Assembly (NCBI RefSeq): GCF_900230195.1
Contig: NZ_OCNE01000018.1
Span: 62,001-126,000 of the forward strand
Source: Streptomyces zhaozhouensis
GTDB taxonomy: Bacteria; Actinomycetota; Actinomycetes; Streptomycetales; Streptomycetaceae
Direction: 5' to 3'
Length of the DNA: 64,000 bases
A model generated the notes under the pieces. It was not told the DNA's origin. It did not search any database and worked only from the letters and a program-made list of their open reading frames with translations. Positions 8,177-16,530 of this stretch are shown in pieces (within the stretch, counting starts at the first letter, position 1; every line of letters starts with the position of its first letter). A program made the position numbers and the translations under genes.

Positions 8177-9217
8177 ATGAGCCTGCTGGAACTGGACGGG
8201 GTGCGCGTGCGCTACGGCGCGCGCGCCGCGTTGGACGGCGTGCGGCTGTCGGTGGCCGAGGGCGAGGTGGTGTGCGTGCTGGGGCCCAGTGGCAGCGGCA
8301 AGTCGACGCTGCTGCGGGCGGTCGCGGGGCTGACGCCGGTGGACGAGGGCGTGGTGCGGCTGTCCGGCCGCGACCAGCGCGGGGTGCCGGCGCACCGGCG
8401 TGGCCTGGGGCTGATGTTCCAGGACCACCAGCTGTTCCCGCAGCGCGACGTGGCCGGCAACATCGCCTTCGGCCTGCGGACGCGGCGGCGGTCACGGCGG
8501 GAGGCGGCCGGGCGGGTGGCCGAGCTGCTCGACCTCGTCGGGCTGCCGGGCGCCGAGCGCCGCGCCGTCGCCTCGCTCTCCGGCGGTGAGCAGCAACGGG
8601 TGGCGTTGGCACGGGCGTTGGCGCCCGATCCACGGCTGCTGATGCTGGACGAGCCGCTGGGGCAGCTCGACCGGGATCTGCGGGAGCGGTTGGTGGTGGA
8701 GCTGCGGCAGCTCTTCGGCCGGCTCGGCAGCACGGTGCTGGCCGTCACCCACGACCAGGGGGAGGCGTTCGCGCTGGCCGACCGGGTGGTGGTGATGCGC
8801 GACGGGCGGGTGGTGCAGGTCGGGGGCCCGGTCGAGGTGTGGCGGCGGCCGGCCGACGCGTTCGTGGCGCGTTTCCTCGGCTTCCGCAATGTGGCGCGGG
8901 CGCGCGTCGATGCGAAGGGGGCGCGCACGCCGTGGGGCGCGCTGCCGGCGCCCGCGGGCACCGCGCCGGGGGAGCGGACCCTGCTGGTGCGGCCCTCGGG
9001 GGTGCGGCTGACGCCGCCGGAGGACGCGTCGCTGACCGCGGAGGTGACGGCCCGCACCTTCCGGGGCGACCACGTGCTGCTGCTGCTCGAACCCGCCGGG
9101 GGCGCGCCGCCGTTGGAGGCGTCCTGCCCGCTGCGCGCGGCGCCGGGGGTGGGGGAGCGGGTCGGGGTGCGCTTCGAAGCGGAGGAGATCGTGGTGCTGC
9201 CCGATCAACTTCCATAA
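8177..9217 (+). CDS. thiQ: Thiamine ABC transporter ATP-binding protein
   Basis: A 346-residue ABC ATPase: Walker A GPSGSGKST, Q-loop FQDHQLFPQ, signature LSGGEQQRVALARAL, Walker B LLMLDEPLGQLDRD and switch His in AVTHDQ. A C-terminal extension with a TOBE-like region (RTLLVRPSGVRL) is present, longer than in enteric ThiQ. The ATG at 8177 follows thiP by 23 nt with a GGAG site. It is the third gene of the riboswitch-controlled operon. Confidence 0.93.
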   Translation: MSLLELDGVRVRYGARAALDGVRLSVAEGEVVCVLGPSGSGKSTLLRAVAGLTPVDEGVVRLSGRDQRGVPAHRRGLGLMFQDHQLFPQRDVAGNIAFGLRTRRRSRREAAGRVAELLDLVGLPGAERRAVASLSGGEQQRVALARALAPDPRLLMLDEPLGQLDRDLRERLVVELRQLFGRLGSTVLAVTHDQGEAFALADRVVVMRDGRVVQVGGPVEVWRRPADAFVARFLGFRNVARARVDAKGARTPWGALPAPAGTAPGERTLLVRPSGVRLTPPEDASLTAEVTARTFRGDHVLLLLEPAGGAPPLEASCPLRAAPGVGERVGVRFEAEEIVVLPDQLP

Positions 9218-9303
9218 AGAGGTGAAAGTTTTCGTCTATGCGGGCTGCTTCTGGCGAAGTAAATTGTCGGCGCAGTCGTCAACTCCCCCCTGGAGAAACC
9301 CGC

Positions 9304-10890
9304 ATGAGACGCACTCTGCTGACCCCCCTCGCCTGCGTCGGCGTCCTGCTGGGCGGCCTCGCCGCGGCCGGCCCCGCGGCGGCCGAGACGCCCCGGGCCG
9401 AGGAGCCCGCGCCGGAGCAGTGGCGCGGCTACTGGGTCGACGCGTTCAACGAGGGCATCTACACCCCCGAGCAGGTCAGCACGCTGATCGAGGACGCCGA
9501 GGCGATCAACGCCAACGCGCTGATCGTGCAGACCGCCCGCCGCTACGACTGCTTCTGCAACCGCGCGCTCTACCCGCGCACCGACGCGGCGATCGACCCC
9601 GCGCCCTACGACCCGCTGGACGAGGTGATCCGCCAGGCGCACGCCGCCGACCTGGAGGTGCACGCCTGGGTCAACGTCAACACCCTCTGGAACTCGGCGA
9701 CCCCGCCCACCTCGCCCGACCACGTGTACCACCAGCACGGGCCGAGCGCCGAGGGCGCCGACCGCTGGCTGAACCGGCAGTTCGACGGCACCGAACTCGT
9801 CGGCGCCAACGCCTACATCGACCCGGGCCACCCGGACGCCGTCGACTACATCGAGTCCGCGATCCGCAGCATCGTCGCCGAGTACGACGTGGACGGCATC
9901 AACCTGGACTACGTCCGCTACCCCGACGGCAGCGCGGAGACCACCCACAGCGACTGGGGCTACAACGAGGTGTCGCTGGCCAGGTTCCAGGCCGCGACCG
10001 GCCGCGACGACGTGCCGGCCCCCGAGGACGCCGCCTGGAGCGACTGGCGCCGGGACCAGGTGACCAACCTGGTGCGCCGGATCTATCTGGGCGTCTGGGA
10101 GGAGAACCCGCGGGCGCGGCTGTCGATGGACGCCATCACCTACGGCAACGGGCCGAGCGCCGTGGGCGGGTTCGAGGAGACCCGCACCTACCGCGAGGTG
10201 CTCCAGGACTGGGCCGGCTGGCTCGACGAGGGGATCATGGACACGGTCGTGGCCATGAACTACAAGCGCAACTGGCAGCCCGACCAGGAGGCGATGTTCG
10301 CCGAGTGGTCCGAGTTCCTCGCCGACGTCCAGGGCGACCGGCAGGCCGTGAACGGGCCCGCGCTCTATCTCAACACCGTCGCCGACAGCCTCGAACAGGC
10401 CCGTCTCGCCCTCGCCCCCACGGCCGCCGGCAACACCGTCGCCGGCTGGAGCGGCTACGCCTACGCCAGCCCCTCGATGGACGTGCCCGACACCCCGGCC
10501 GCCGAGGAGCGTGCCGCGCTCGCCGAGGCGTTGACCACAGGCCCCGGCGCGCCGTTCGCCGGGGACGCCACGGTGCCGGAGATGGACTGGAAGACCGCGC
10601 CCGACGAGGGCCATCTGACCGGCGAACTGGCGCTGCGCGACGGCACCCCGCTGGACGGCGCCGAGGTCACCCTGGTGCCGCTGGGCGGCGGGGAGCGGCG
10701 CGCGGCGGTCGCCGACGGCTCGGGCTGGTTCGGCTTCGCCCACGTGCCGCCCGGCCGCTACCTGGTGCGGGTCGACCCGCCCGAGGGCACGGTCGGCGTC
10801 CCGGTGCTGCCGGCCAGGGTCGGCGCGGGCGGGATCGCCGACGTGGAGTTCCCGCCGTTCCTCTCGCTGCCCACCCGACCCGGGAGCTGA
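9304..10890 (+). CDS. Secreted glycoside-hydrolase-like (GHL10/DUF187) protein with C-terminal carboxypeptidase-regulatory-like domain
   Basis: 528 residues with a Sec signal peptide ending near AAA-ETP (about residue 27). The body is a TIM-barrel-like GHL10/DUF187 domain: WRGYWVDAFNEGIYTPEQV at the start, VDGINLDYVRYPDG with barrel-type acidic residues, and VVAMNYKRNW. A short beta-sandwich like carboxypeptidase regulatory domains follows (about 445-515: GELALRDGTPLDGAEVTLVP). Family members are thought to act on extracellular glycans, but the substrate cannot be read from sequence. ATG 9304 has GGAG 8-12 nt upstream. The gene stands apart from the thiamine operon and ends at a strong hairpin. 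Confidence 0.82.
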   Translation: MRRTLLTPLACVGVLLGGLAAAGPAAAETPRAEEPAPEQWRGYWVDAFNEGIYTPEQVSTLIEDAEAINANALIVQTARRYDCFCNRALYPRTDAAIDPAPYDPLDEVIRQAHAADLEVHAWVNVNTLWNSATPPTSPDHVYHQHGPSAEGADRWLNRQFDGTELVGANAYIDPGHPDAVDYIESAIRSIVAEYDVDGINLDYVRYPDGSAETTHSDWGYNEVSLARFQAATGRDDVPAPEDAAWSDWRRDQVTNLVRRIYLGVWEENPRARLSMDAITYGNGPSAVGGFEETRTYREVLQDWAGWLDEGIMDTVVAMNYKRNWQPDQEAMFAEWSEFLADVQGDRQAVNGPALYLNTVADSLEQARLALAPTAAGNTVAGWSGYAYASPSMDVPDTPAAEERAALAEALTTGPGAPFAGDATVPEMDWKTAPDEGHLTGELALRDGTPLDGAEVTLVPLGGGERRAAVADGSGWFGFAHVPPGRYLVRVDPPEGTVGVPVLPARVGAGGIADVEFPPFLSLPTRPGS

Positions 10891-10922
10891 CGTCACCCTC
10901 CCCTGACCGTTCCCGGAACCGT

Positions 10923-10956
10923 GAACGGCCCCCGAGCGCGCGCTCGGGGGCCGTTC
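10923..10956. terminator. Bidirectional hairpin terminator between convergent genes
   Basis: A perfect 16-bp inverted repeat (GAACGGCCCCCGAGCG and its complement) has a 2-nt spacer. It lies between the GHL10 gene and the oppositely transcribed permease gene and probably serves both strands. Confidence 0.8.
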
Positions 10957-10966
10957 GCCGCGTGTC

Positions 10967-12094
10967 TCAGGCGCCGGCCGCCAGCAGCAGCAGCTCGGCG
11001 GCGCACCAGCTCAGCGGCGCGAAGACCGCCGCGAGGGCGGCGCCCCGCAGCGCCGCCGCCGCGCGCAGCGTGCGGCGCGGGGTGCCGATCCGCTCCAGCG
11101 CCGCCAGCGCCTCGCTCCGCTCGCCCCGCAGCTGCTCGGCGACGGTCGCCACGCTGCCCACCGCGGCCACCAGCACCACCGCCGTGCCCAGGGCCCCGAA
11201 GAAGCCGAACTCGCCCAGCGCCCCCAACCGTTCGGCCGCCAGCACGGCGGCGACCGCCACCGTCAGCGCGCCCACCGGCCGGCCCAGCCGCCGCGCCTCG
11301 TCGGCCAGGCCCCGGCCGGCCAGCAGCCGCAGCGCCGACGGCTGGCCGAAGGCCAGCGCCCGCCCGCACAGATAGCTCAGCGCGGGCGCGGCCAGCACCA
11401 CCCCGACCCCGATCAGCAGCCAGCCGCCCACCACCCCGAACGGCACCGTGTCCAGCGGCGCCGGCAGCGGCAGCCAGCCGCTCCCCGGCTCCGCCGCCGG
11501 CTCGCCGGCCAGCGTGCCGAGCGCCAGACCGCCGGCGATCATCGCCGTGCCCCACGGCAGCCCGGCCGGCGCCGGCATCGGCGCCCCCGCGCCGCGCACC
11601 GCGAGCGCCGAGGCGCCGGCCGCCGTCGCCGGCGCCACCGCCAGCAGCGTCAGGGCGGCGGCCATCGGCAGCGAACCACCCCCGTGCAACGGCCCGACGG
11701 CCGCCCCGTCGAACGGCAGCCGGGACAGGTCGCCCCGCAGCTGGAGGAAGACGAGCAGCGCCAGCACGCTGCCCGCCAGCCCCGCCACCGCCGTGGAGAG
11801 CGCCGCCAGCACCGGCAGCCTCGCGCGGCCGAGACCGGCCGCGTTCAGCCCGGAGCGCGGCAGCCCCGCCGGGTCGGCCCGCGCGACGGCGACCGCCAGT
11901 TGCGCGGTGAAGGCGAGCGGCACCGCGCACCACAGCAGCCGCAGCGCGGCCAGCCGGCCGTCGCCGGGCTGGGCCGCCGCGCCCGCCAGGGCGCCGAGCA
12001 GCAGAAAGCCGACGCCCGCCGTCGCGCTCGCCAGCAGCAGCCGGCGGGCCAACGTCGCGGGGTCCGCGCCTCGGGCTAGCCGGAGAGCGAGCAT
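10967..12094 (-). CDS. ABC transporter permease (FtsX/MacB-like, exporter type)
   Basis: A 375-residue polytopic membrane protein, almost entirely hydrophobic, with about nine or ten helices separated by short Arg/Glu-containing loops. One loop, LRGERSEALAALERIGTPRRTLRAAAALRGA, resembles the cytoplasmic coupling segment of FtsX-type permeases. Its ATG overlaps the 3' end of the ATPase gene by 19 nt, so the pair forms one transporter. The cargo is unknown; this type often moves lipids, peptides or antibiotics. Streptomyces keep a similar pair at this map position as far as I recall. Confidence 0.75.
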   Translation of the reverse strand: MLALRLARGADPATLARRLLLASATAGVGFLLLGALAGAAAQPGDGRLAALRLLWCAVPLAFTAQLAVAVARADPAGLPRSGLNAAGLGRARLPVLAALSTAVAGLAGSVLALLVFLQLRGDLSRLPFDGAAVGPLHGGGSLPMAAALTLLAVAPATAAGASALAVRGAGAPMPAPAGLPWGTAMIAGGLALGTLAGEPAAEPGSGWLPLPAPLDTVPFGVVGGWLLIGVGVVLAAPALSYLCGRALAFGQPSALRLLAGRGLADEARRLGRPVGALTVAVAAVLAAERLGALGEFGFFGALGTAVVLVAAVGSVATVAEQLRGERSEALAALERIGTPRRTLRAAAALRGAALAAVFAPLSWCAAELLLLAAGA

Positions 12095-12798
12095 GGCACC
12101 CCGTCCTCCTCCACGGTCTCGGCGGCGGTCGCCCGCCCGTCCTCCAGCGCGACGCACCGGTCGGCGAGCGTCGCCACCTCGGGGTCGTGGCTGGCCAGCA
12201 CCACCGTGATCGCGTGGGTGCGGCCCGCCGTGGTCAGGGTGCGCAGCACCTGCGCCCGGTCGGCCCGGTGCAGCGGCGCCGTCGGCTCGTCGGCGAAGAG
12301 CACGTCCGGCTTGTGCGCCAACGCCCGTGCGAGGGCGACCCGTTGGCGCTGCGCCTGGCGCAGCGCGCCGGGCCGCAGCCGGGCGCAGTCGGCGACGTCG
12401 AGCCGCTCCAACCACTCGGAGACCGTCCGGCGCGCCTCGCGCCCGCCGACGCCGGAGAGCAGCAGCGGCAGCGCCGCGTTCTCCCAGGCGGTCAGCTCGG
12501 GCACCAGCCGGGGGGTCTCGCCGACCCAGCCGAAGCGCTCGCGGCGCAGCCGGTCCACCGAGGCGGGGGCCAGCCGGTGGACGGGGACGCCGTTGAACCA
12601 CACCTCGCCGGCGTCGGGCCGCAGCTGCCCCGAGAGGCAGTCCAGCAGGGTGGACTTGCCGGCGCCGCGCGGGCCGGTGACGGCCAGGATCTCGCCCTGC
12701 CGCACCCCGAGGGAGACGCCGAGCAGCGCGGGTGAGCCGCGGTGGGCGTGCTCCAGATCGCGCGCCCAGAGGACTTCTTCGTTGTCGGGTGGGGCCAT
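12076..12798 (-). CDS. ABC transporter ATP-binding protein with a degenerate signature motif
   Basis: A 240-residue ATPase with Walker A GPRGAGKST, Walker B VLFADEPTAPL, and switch His in VLASHDPEV. The C-loop reads LRQAQRQRVALARAL instead of LSGGQQQRVA, so the usual Ser-Gly-Gly is replaced. The ATG at 12798 (MAPPDNEEVLWAR) is favoured over GTG 12882 because Streptomyces homologues as remembered begin this way. It is coupled by a 19-nt overlap to the permease gene. Confidence 0.85.
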   Translation of the reverse strand: MAPPDNEEVLWARDLEHAHRGSPALLGVSLGVRQGEILAVTGPRGAGKSTLLDCLSGQLRPDAGEVWFNGVPVHRLAPASVDRLRRERFGWVGETPRLVPELTAWENAALPLLLSGVGGREARRTVSEWLERLDVADCARLRPGALRQAQRQRVALARALAHKPDVLFADEPTAPLHRADRAQVLRTLTTAGRTHAITVVLASHDPEVATLADRCVALEDGRATAAETVEEDGVPCSLSG

Positions 12799-12914
12799 CG
12801 TTCGGGGCACCTTCCGCTGGGTTCGCACGGCCGTCGCCCGCCCCGTCCGCCGGAACGAGGGCACGCCGGCCGTGTCCGACACCCCTGCACGCTGGCACAG
12901 CGCCCCCTCCGCCG

Positions 12915-12936
12915 ATCATCCGACGCGTCGGATGAT
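12915..12936. promoter_or_regulatory. Perfect 22-nt palindrome, candidate operator
   Basis: A fully symmetric site with core CATCCGACGCGTCGGATG, in the 368-bp gap between the ABC ATPase (117 bp away) and the divergent aldehyde dehydrogenase gene (231 bp away). A second imperfect dyad, TCCACC-GGAC-GGTGGA, follows at 12945-12960. The length and symmetry fit a dimeric repressor of GntR or TetR type, but no cognate regulator lies next to it. Confidence 0.55.
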
Positions 12937-13010
12937 GCGAGGAATCCACCGGACGGTGGACACCGCGCGTCCGCGCCCGGGAGCGGGGACGGGTCTTCCC
13001 GGCCCCGAAC

Positions 13011-13062
13011 GGAAGAAGTTTTCCTCCGGGGTGCCGCGACGCAAGGTTCTTCCGGCCGGAAG
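13011..13062. promoter_or_regulatory. Repeats in the promoter region of the aldehyde dehydrogenase gene
   Basis: GGAAGAA at 13011 and TTCTTCC at 13047 form an inverted pair. The latter runs into a perfect 14-nt dyad CTTCCGGCCGGAAG (13049-13062). The segments AGTTTTCCTCCGG and AGGTTCTTCCGG look like a degenerate direct repeat. A TAGGGT hexamer at 13120-13125 could be the -10 of the downstream gene. A regulator-binding region is plausible but unproven. Confidence 0.35.
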
Positions 13063-13166
13063 GCCCGTACGACGCCGGATCTCTCGATCGCGCGCTGTCG
13101 CGCGGCGGGCCCCTGGGGCTAGGGTGAACGTTCCACGGCAACGAGTCGGAAGGCAGGAGGGCCGGT

Positions 13167-14600
13167 GTGACCACCGAGACGCGTCGGGTCAGGAACCACA
13201 TCGACGGGGAGTTCCGGGAGGCCGCCGACGGGCGGACCAGCGAGGTGATCGACCCGACGACGGGCACCCCGTACACCACGGCGCCGCTCTCCGGCGCGGC
13301 CGACGTGGACGCCGCGATGGCGGCGGCCGAGGCCGCCTTCCCGGCCTGGCGGGACGCCACCCCCGCCACCCGCCAGCTGGCGCTGCTGCGGATCGCCGAC
13401 GCCTTCGAGCGGAACGCCGACGAGCTGCTGGCCGTCGAGTGCCGGGACACGGGCAAGCCGCTGGAGCTGACCCGCGCGGAGGAGCTGCCCCCGATGCTGG
13501 AGCAGATCCGCTTCTTCGCCGGCGCGGCCCGGATGCTGGAGGGCAAGAGCGCGGGCGAGTACATGGAGGGGCTGACCTCCTTCGTGCGCCGCGAGCCCGT
13601 CGGGGTCTGCGCCCAGGTCGTGCCGTGGAACTACCCGCTGATGATGGCGGTCTGGAAGTTCGCCCCCGCCCTGGCGGCCGGCAACACGGTCGTGATCAAG
13701 TCCTCCGACACCACCCCCGCCTCCCTCTCCTACGCCGCCGAGCTGATCTCCGAGATCCTGCCCAAGGGCGTCTTCAACGTGCTCAGCGGCGACCGCGAGA
13801 CCGGCCGGCTGATGGTGGAGCACCCGACCCCGGCGATGGTCTCCATCACCGGCTCCGTCCGCGCCGGCACCGAGGTCGCCACCAGCGCGGCCGCGGAGCT
13901 CAAGCGCGTGCACCTGGAGCTGGGCGGCAAGGCGCCCTGCGTGGTCTTCGAGGACGCGGACCTGGCGGCGGCCGTCGAGGGCATCAGGGACGCCGGCTTC
14001 TTCAACGCCGGCCAGGACTGCACCGCCGCCAGCCGGGTGCTGGTGCACACCTCGCGCTACGACGAGTTCGTCGCCGCGCTGACCCAGGCCACCGCGGAGG
14101 TCCGCACCGGCGACGTCGCCGACCCCGACTGCTTCTACGGCCCGCTCAACAACGCCGACCATCTCGCCAAGGTCAGCGGCTTCGTGGAGCGGCTGCCCGC
14201 CCACGCCAAGATCGCCGCCGGCGGCCATCGGGTCGGCGAGCAGGGCTACTTCTACGCGCCGACCGTGGTGGTGGACTGCGAGCAGGACGACGAGATCGTC
14301 CAGCGCGAGGTCTTCGGCCCCGTGATCTCCGTCCAGCGCTTCGGCGACGAGGAGGAGGCCGTCGCCCTGGCCAACGGCGTGGAGTACGGCCTGGCGTCCT
14401 CGGTGTGGACGCGGGACCACGCGCGGGCCATGCGGATGTCCCGGGCGCTGGACTTCGGCTGCGTCTGGATCAACACCCACATCCCGCTGGTCGGCGAGAT
14501 GCCGCACGGCGGCTTCAAGAAGTCCGGCTACGGCAAGGACCTCTCCGCCTACGGCCTGGAGGACTACACGCGCGTCAAGCACGTGATGACCGCGCTCTGA
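13167..14600 (+). CDS. NAD-dependent aldehyde dehydrogenase, probable gamma-aminobutyraldehyde dehydrogenase
   Basis: A 477-residue cytosolic dehydrogenase of the PatD/PuuC group expected to oxidise 4-aminobutyraldehyde to GABA in polyamine breakdown. Visible motifs are the cofactor region VVPWNYPLMMAVWKFAPALAAGN, general-base Glu in LELGGKAP, and catalytic Cys in NAGQDCTAASR. The end is KKSGYGKDLSAYGLEDYTRVKHV, typical of the aminobutyraldehyde group. GTG 13167 has a GGAGG site. gabT and a second dehydrogenase lie in the same window, which supports the route. Exact substrate is inference. Confidence 0.87.
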   Translation: MTTETRRVRNHIDGEFREAADGRTSEVIDPTTGTPYTTAPLSGAADVDAAMAAAEAAFPAWRDATPATRQLALLRIADAFERNADELLAVECRDTGKPLELTRAEELPPMLEQIRFFAGAARMLEGKSAGEYMEGLTSFVRREPVGVCAQVVPWNYPLMMAVWKFAPALAAGNTVVIKSSDTTPASLSYAAELISEILPKGVFNVLSGDRETGRLMVEHPTPAMVSITGSVRAGTEVATSAAAELKRVHLELGGKAPCVVFEDADLAAAVEGIRDAGFFNAGQDCTAASRVLVHTSRYDEFVAALTQATAEVRTGDVADPDCFYGPLNNADHLAKVSGFVERLPAHAKIAAGGHRVGEQGYFYAPTVVVDCEQDDEIVQREVFGPVISVQRFGDEEEAVALANGVEYGLASSVWTRDHARAMRMSRALDFGCVWINTHIPLVGEMPHGGFKKSGYGKDLSAYGLEDYTRVKHVMTAL

Positions 14601-14618
14601 GCCGGTCGCCAGGATCCG

Positions 14619-14650
14619 GGGGGGCGCGGGGCACGGGCCCCGCGCCCCCC
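14619..14650. terminator. Hairpin terminator between convergent genes
   Basis: A perfect 14-bp stem (GGGGGGCGCGGGGC and complement) with an ACGG loop, 18 nt after the aldehyde dehydrogenase stop and before the end of the opposing GDPD gene. A second GC-rich dyad follows at about 14651-14670. Confidence 0.75.
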
Positions 14651-14670
14651 GGGGCGCGCCGGAGGCGCGC

Positions 14671-15372
14671 TCAGCCGTCGCGCCGCTCCTCGTCCAGCAC
14701 GGCGCGCAGCGTGCCGATCCGGTTGCTCATGATCATCGTGACGCCCAGGTCGCGCAGCCGTCGCATCGCGCGCCGGCTGTCGACGGTCCACGCGGCCACC
14801 TGGTAGCCGGCGTCCGCCGCGCGCGCCACCGTCTCCCGATCGACCAGACCCAGACGGTAGTTGAGCCAGCGCGGCCGGACCTCGGCCAGCAGCGAGGGCC
14901 GTGGCGGCCCGGTGCGCTTCCAGGTCAGCGCGATCTCCACGTCCTGGTCGACCCGCCGCACCGCGCGCAGCGCGCCCGGGTCGCCGCAGTACCAGACGCG
15001 CGAGCCGTGACCGGCCGCCCGCACCGTCTCGGCGACCAGACGCGCGTGGGTGGCGGACCGTTCCGGCAGGTCGAGCACCGCCCGCACGCCCAGCTCGGCG
15101 CAGTGCGCCAACGCCGCCCGCAGCGTCGGCACCCCGCCGCCGGTCAGCTCCCGCACCCGCGCCGCGCTCACCCCCGCCACCGGCGTCGGGTGGCCCCACA
15201 GCCGCTCCAGGGTGGCGTCGTGCACCACGACCGGGACCTCGTCCGAGGTCAGCCGCACGTCGAACTCCACGGCCTCCGCCCCGGCCTCGGCCGCGGAGGT
15301 GAACGAGGGCAGGGTGTTCTCCCGGACGCGGTAGGGGTCGCCCCGGTGGGCGACCGCGATCACGCCACCCAT
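14671..15372 (-). CDS. Glycerophosphodiester phosphodiesterase family protein
   Basis: A 233-residue TIM-barrel phosphodiesterase releasing glycerol-3-phosphate from deacylated phospholipids. Catalytic His-Arg in VAHRGDPYRVRENTLPSF, metal-binding Glu/Asp in VEFDVRLTSDEVPVVVHD and second His in the same segment are all present. The end MIMSNRIGTLRAVL corresponds to the usual TNRPD region. No signal peptide, so probably cytosolic. The start overlaps the stop of the upstream deaminase gene by 13 nt. Confidence 0.88.
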   Translation of the reverse strand: MGGVIAVAHRGDPYRVRENTLPSFTSAAEAGAEAVEFDVRLTSDEVPVVVHDATLERLWGHPTPVAGVSAARVRELTGGGVPTLRAALAHCAELGVRAVLDLPERSATHARLVAETVRAAGHGSRVWYCGDPGALRAVRRVDQDVEIALTWKRTGPPRPSLLAEVRPRWLNYRLGLVDRETVARAADAGYQVAAWTVDSRRAMRRLRDLGVTMIMSNRIGTLRAVLDEERRDG

Positions 15373-16412
15373 GCGGCGAGGTGGGCGTCGATCTCGGCGA
15401 GCAGCGTCGCCTGGCCGGCCGGGTCGAGGAACGACGCGGTCACCGCGTTCCGCGCCAGGTCGGCGACCCCGGCGGCGTCCAGCCCCAACAGCCGGGCGGC
15501 GACCAGGTACTCGGTGTTCAGGTCGGTGCCGAACATCGGCGGATCGTCGGTGTTGATCGTCACCCGCACCCCGGCCTCCACCATCGCCGGCAGCGGGTGC
15601 GCGGCCAGCGAGGGCACCGCCCCGGTCGCCACGTTCGACGTCGGGCAGACCTCCAACGGCACGCCGGTGCGCGCCAGATGGGCCAGCAGCTCCGGGTCCT
15701 GGGCCGAGCTGGTGCCGTGGCCGATCCGCTCGGCGCGCAGCGAGCCGAGCGCGTCCCAGACGGTCTCGGGACCGGTGGTCTCCCCGGCGTGCGGCACGCT
15801 GTGCAGCCCGGCGGCGATGGCCTGGTCGAAGTGCGGCTTGAACAGCGAGCGCGGCCAGCCCTGCTCGGGACCGCCGAGCCCGAACGAGACCAGCCCGGCC
15901 GGCTGTTGGTCCAGCGCCAACCGCAACGTGCCGTCGGCCGCCGGGATGCCCAGCTCGCCGGGGATGTCGAAGCACCAGCGCAGCACCACACCCAGCTCGC
16001 GCTCCGCGCCCGCCCTGGCGTCCTCGATCGCCTCGACGATCGCCTCGTCCGGGATGCCGCGCAGACCGAACGAGTAGGGGGTGACGGTGAGTTCGGCATA
16101 GCGGATGGACTGCCTGGCCATGTCCCTGGCGACCTCGTAGGTCAGCATCCGGACGTCGTCCTGGGTCTGGATCAGCTTGACGACCGAGACATAGACCTCG
16201 ATGAAGTGCGCGAAGTCCCGGAAGGTGAAGTAGTCGACCAGCCGCTCCGGGTCCTTGGGCACCGGCGAGTCGGGGTGTCGGGCGGCCAGCTCGGCGACGA
16301 TCCGGGGCGAGGCGGAGCCCACGTGGTGCACGTGCAGCTCGGCCTTGGGCAACCCGGCGACGAAGCCGGCCAGATCACCGCCGGCGGCGGCGGCTTCCGG
16401 TGCTTGTGACAC
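15360..16412 (-). CDS. Adenosine deaminase family protein (divergent)
   Basis: A 350-residue zinc amidohydrolase. Zinc ligands His27 and His29 lie in AELHVHHVGSAS. The general-base region is HAGETTGPETVWDAL, followed by ERIGHGT, EVCPTSNV and NTDDPPMFGTDLN. The classical HxHLDG is replaced by HVHHVG, losing the Asp that contacts the nucleoside in adenosine deaminase, so the substrate may be a different aminopurine or nucleoside. GTG 16412 follows a GGAGGG site. It is co-transcribed with the GDPD gene through a 13-nt overlap. Confidence 0.82.
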   Translation of the reverse strand: MSQAPEAAAAGGDLAGFVAGLPKAELHVHHVGSASPRIVAELAARHPDSPVPKDPERLVDYFTFRDFAHFIEVYVSVVKLIQTQDDVRMLTYEVARDMARQSIRYAELTVTPYSFGLRGIPDEAIVEAIEDARAGAERELGVVLRWCFDIPGELGIPAADGTLRLALDQQPAGLVSFGLGGPEQGWPRSLFKPHFDQAIAAGLHSVPHAGETTGPETVWDALGSLRAERIGHGTSSAQDPELLAHLARTGVPLEVCPTSNVATGAVPSLAAHPLPAMVEAGVRVTINTDDPPMFGTDLNTEYLVAARLLGLDAAGVADLARNAVTASFLDPAGQATLLAEIDAHLAAWVA

Positions 16413-16530
16413 AACACCCTCCAGGGAGACGGACGTGATCACATCGTAGGCCGGGGCAGGTAGGGAGGCGGGGCGGGGACGGCGGGGCCCGGCTGGCCGT
16501 AGGCTGAGCGCAGGCGAACGTGGAGGTGCC

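Noticed and set aside
12915..12960. The long dyad as a transcription terminator
   Set aside because: It lies upstream of both divergent genes, has no loop, and is not downstream of any gene end.
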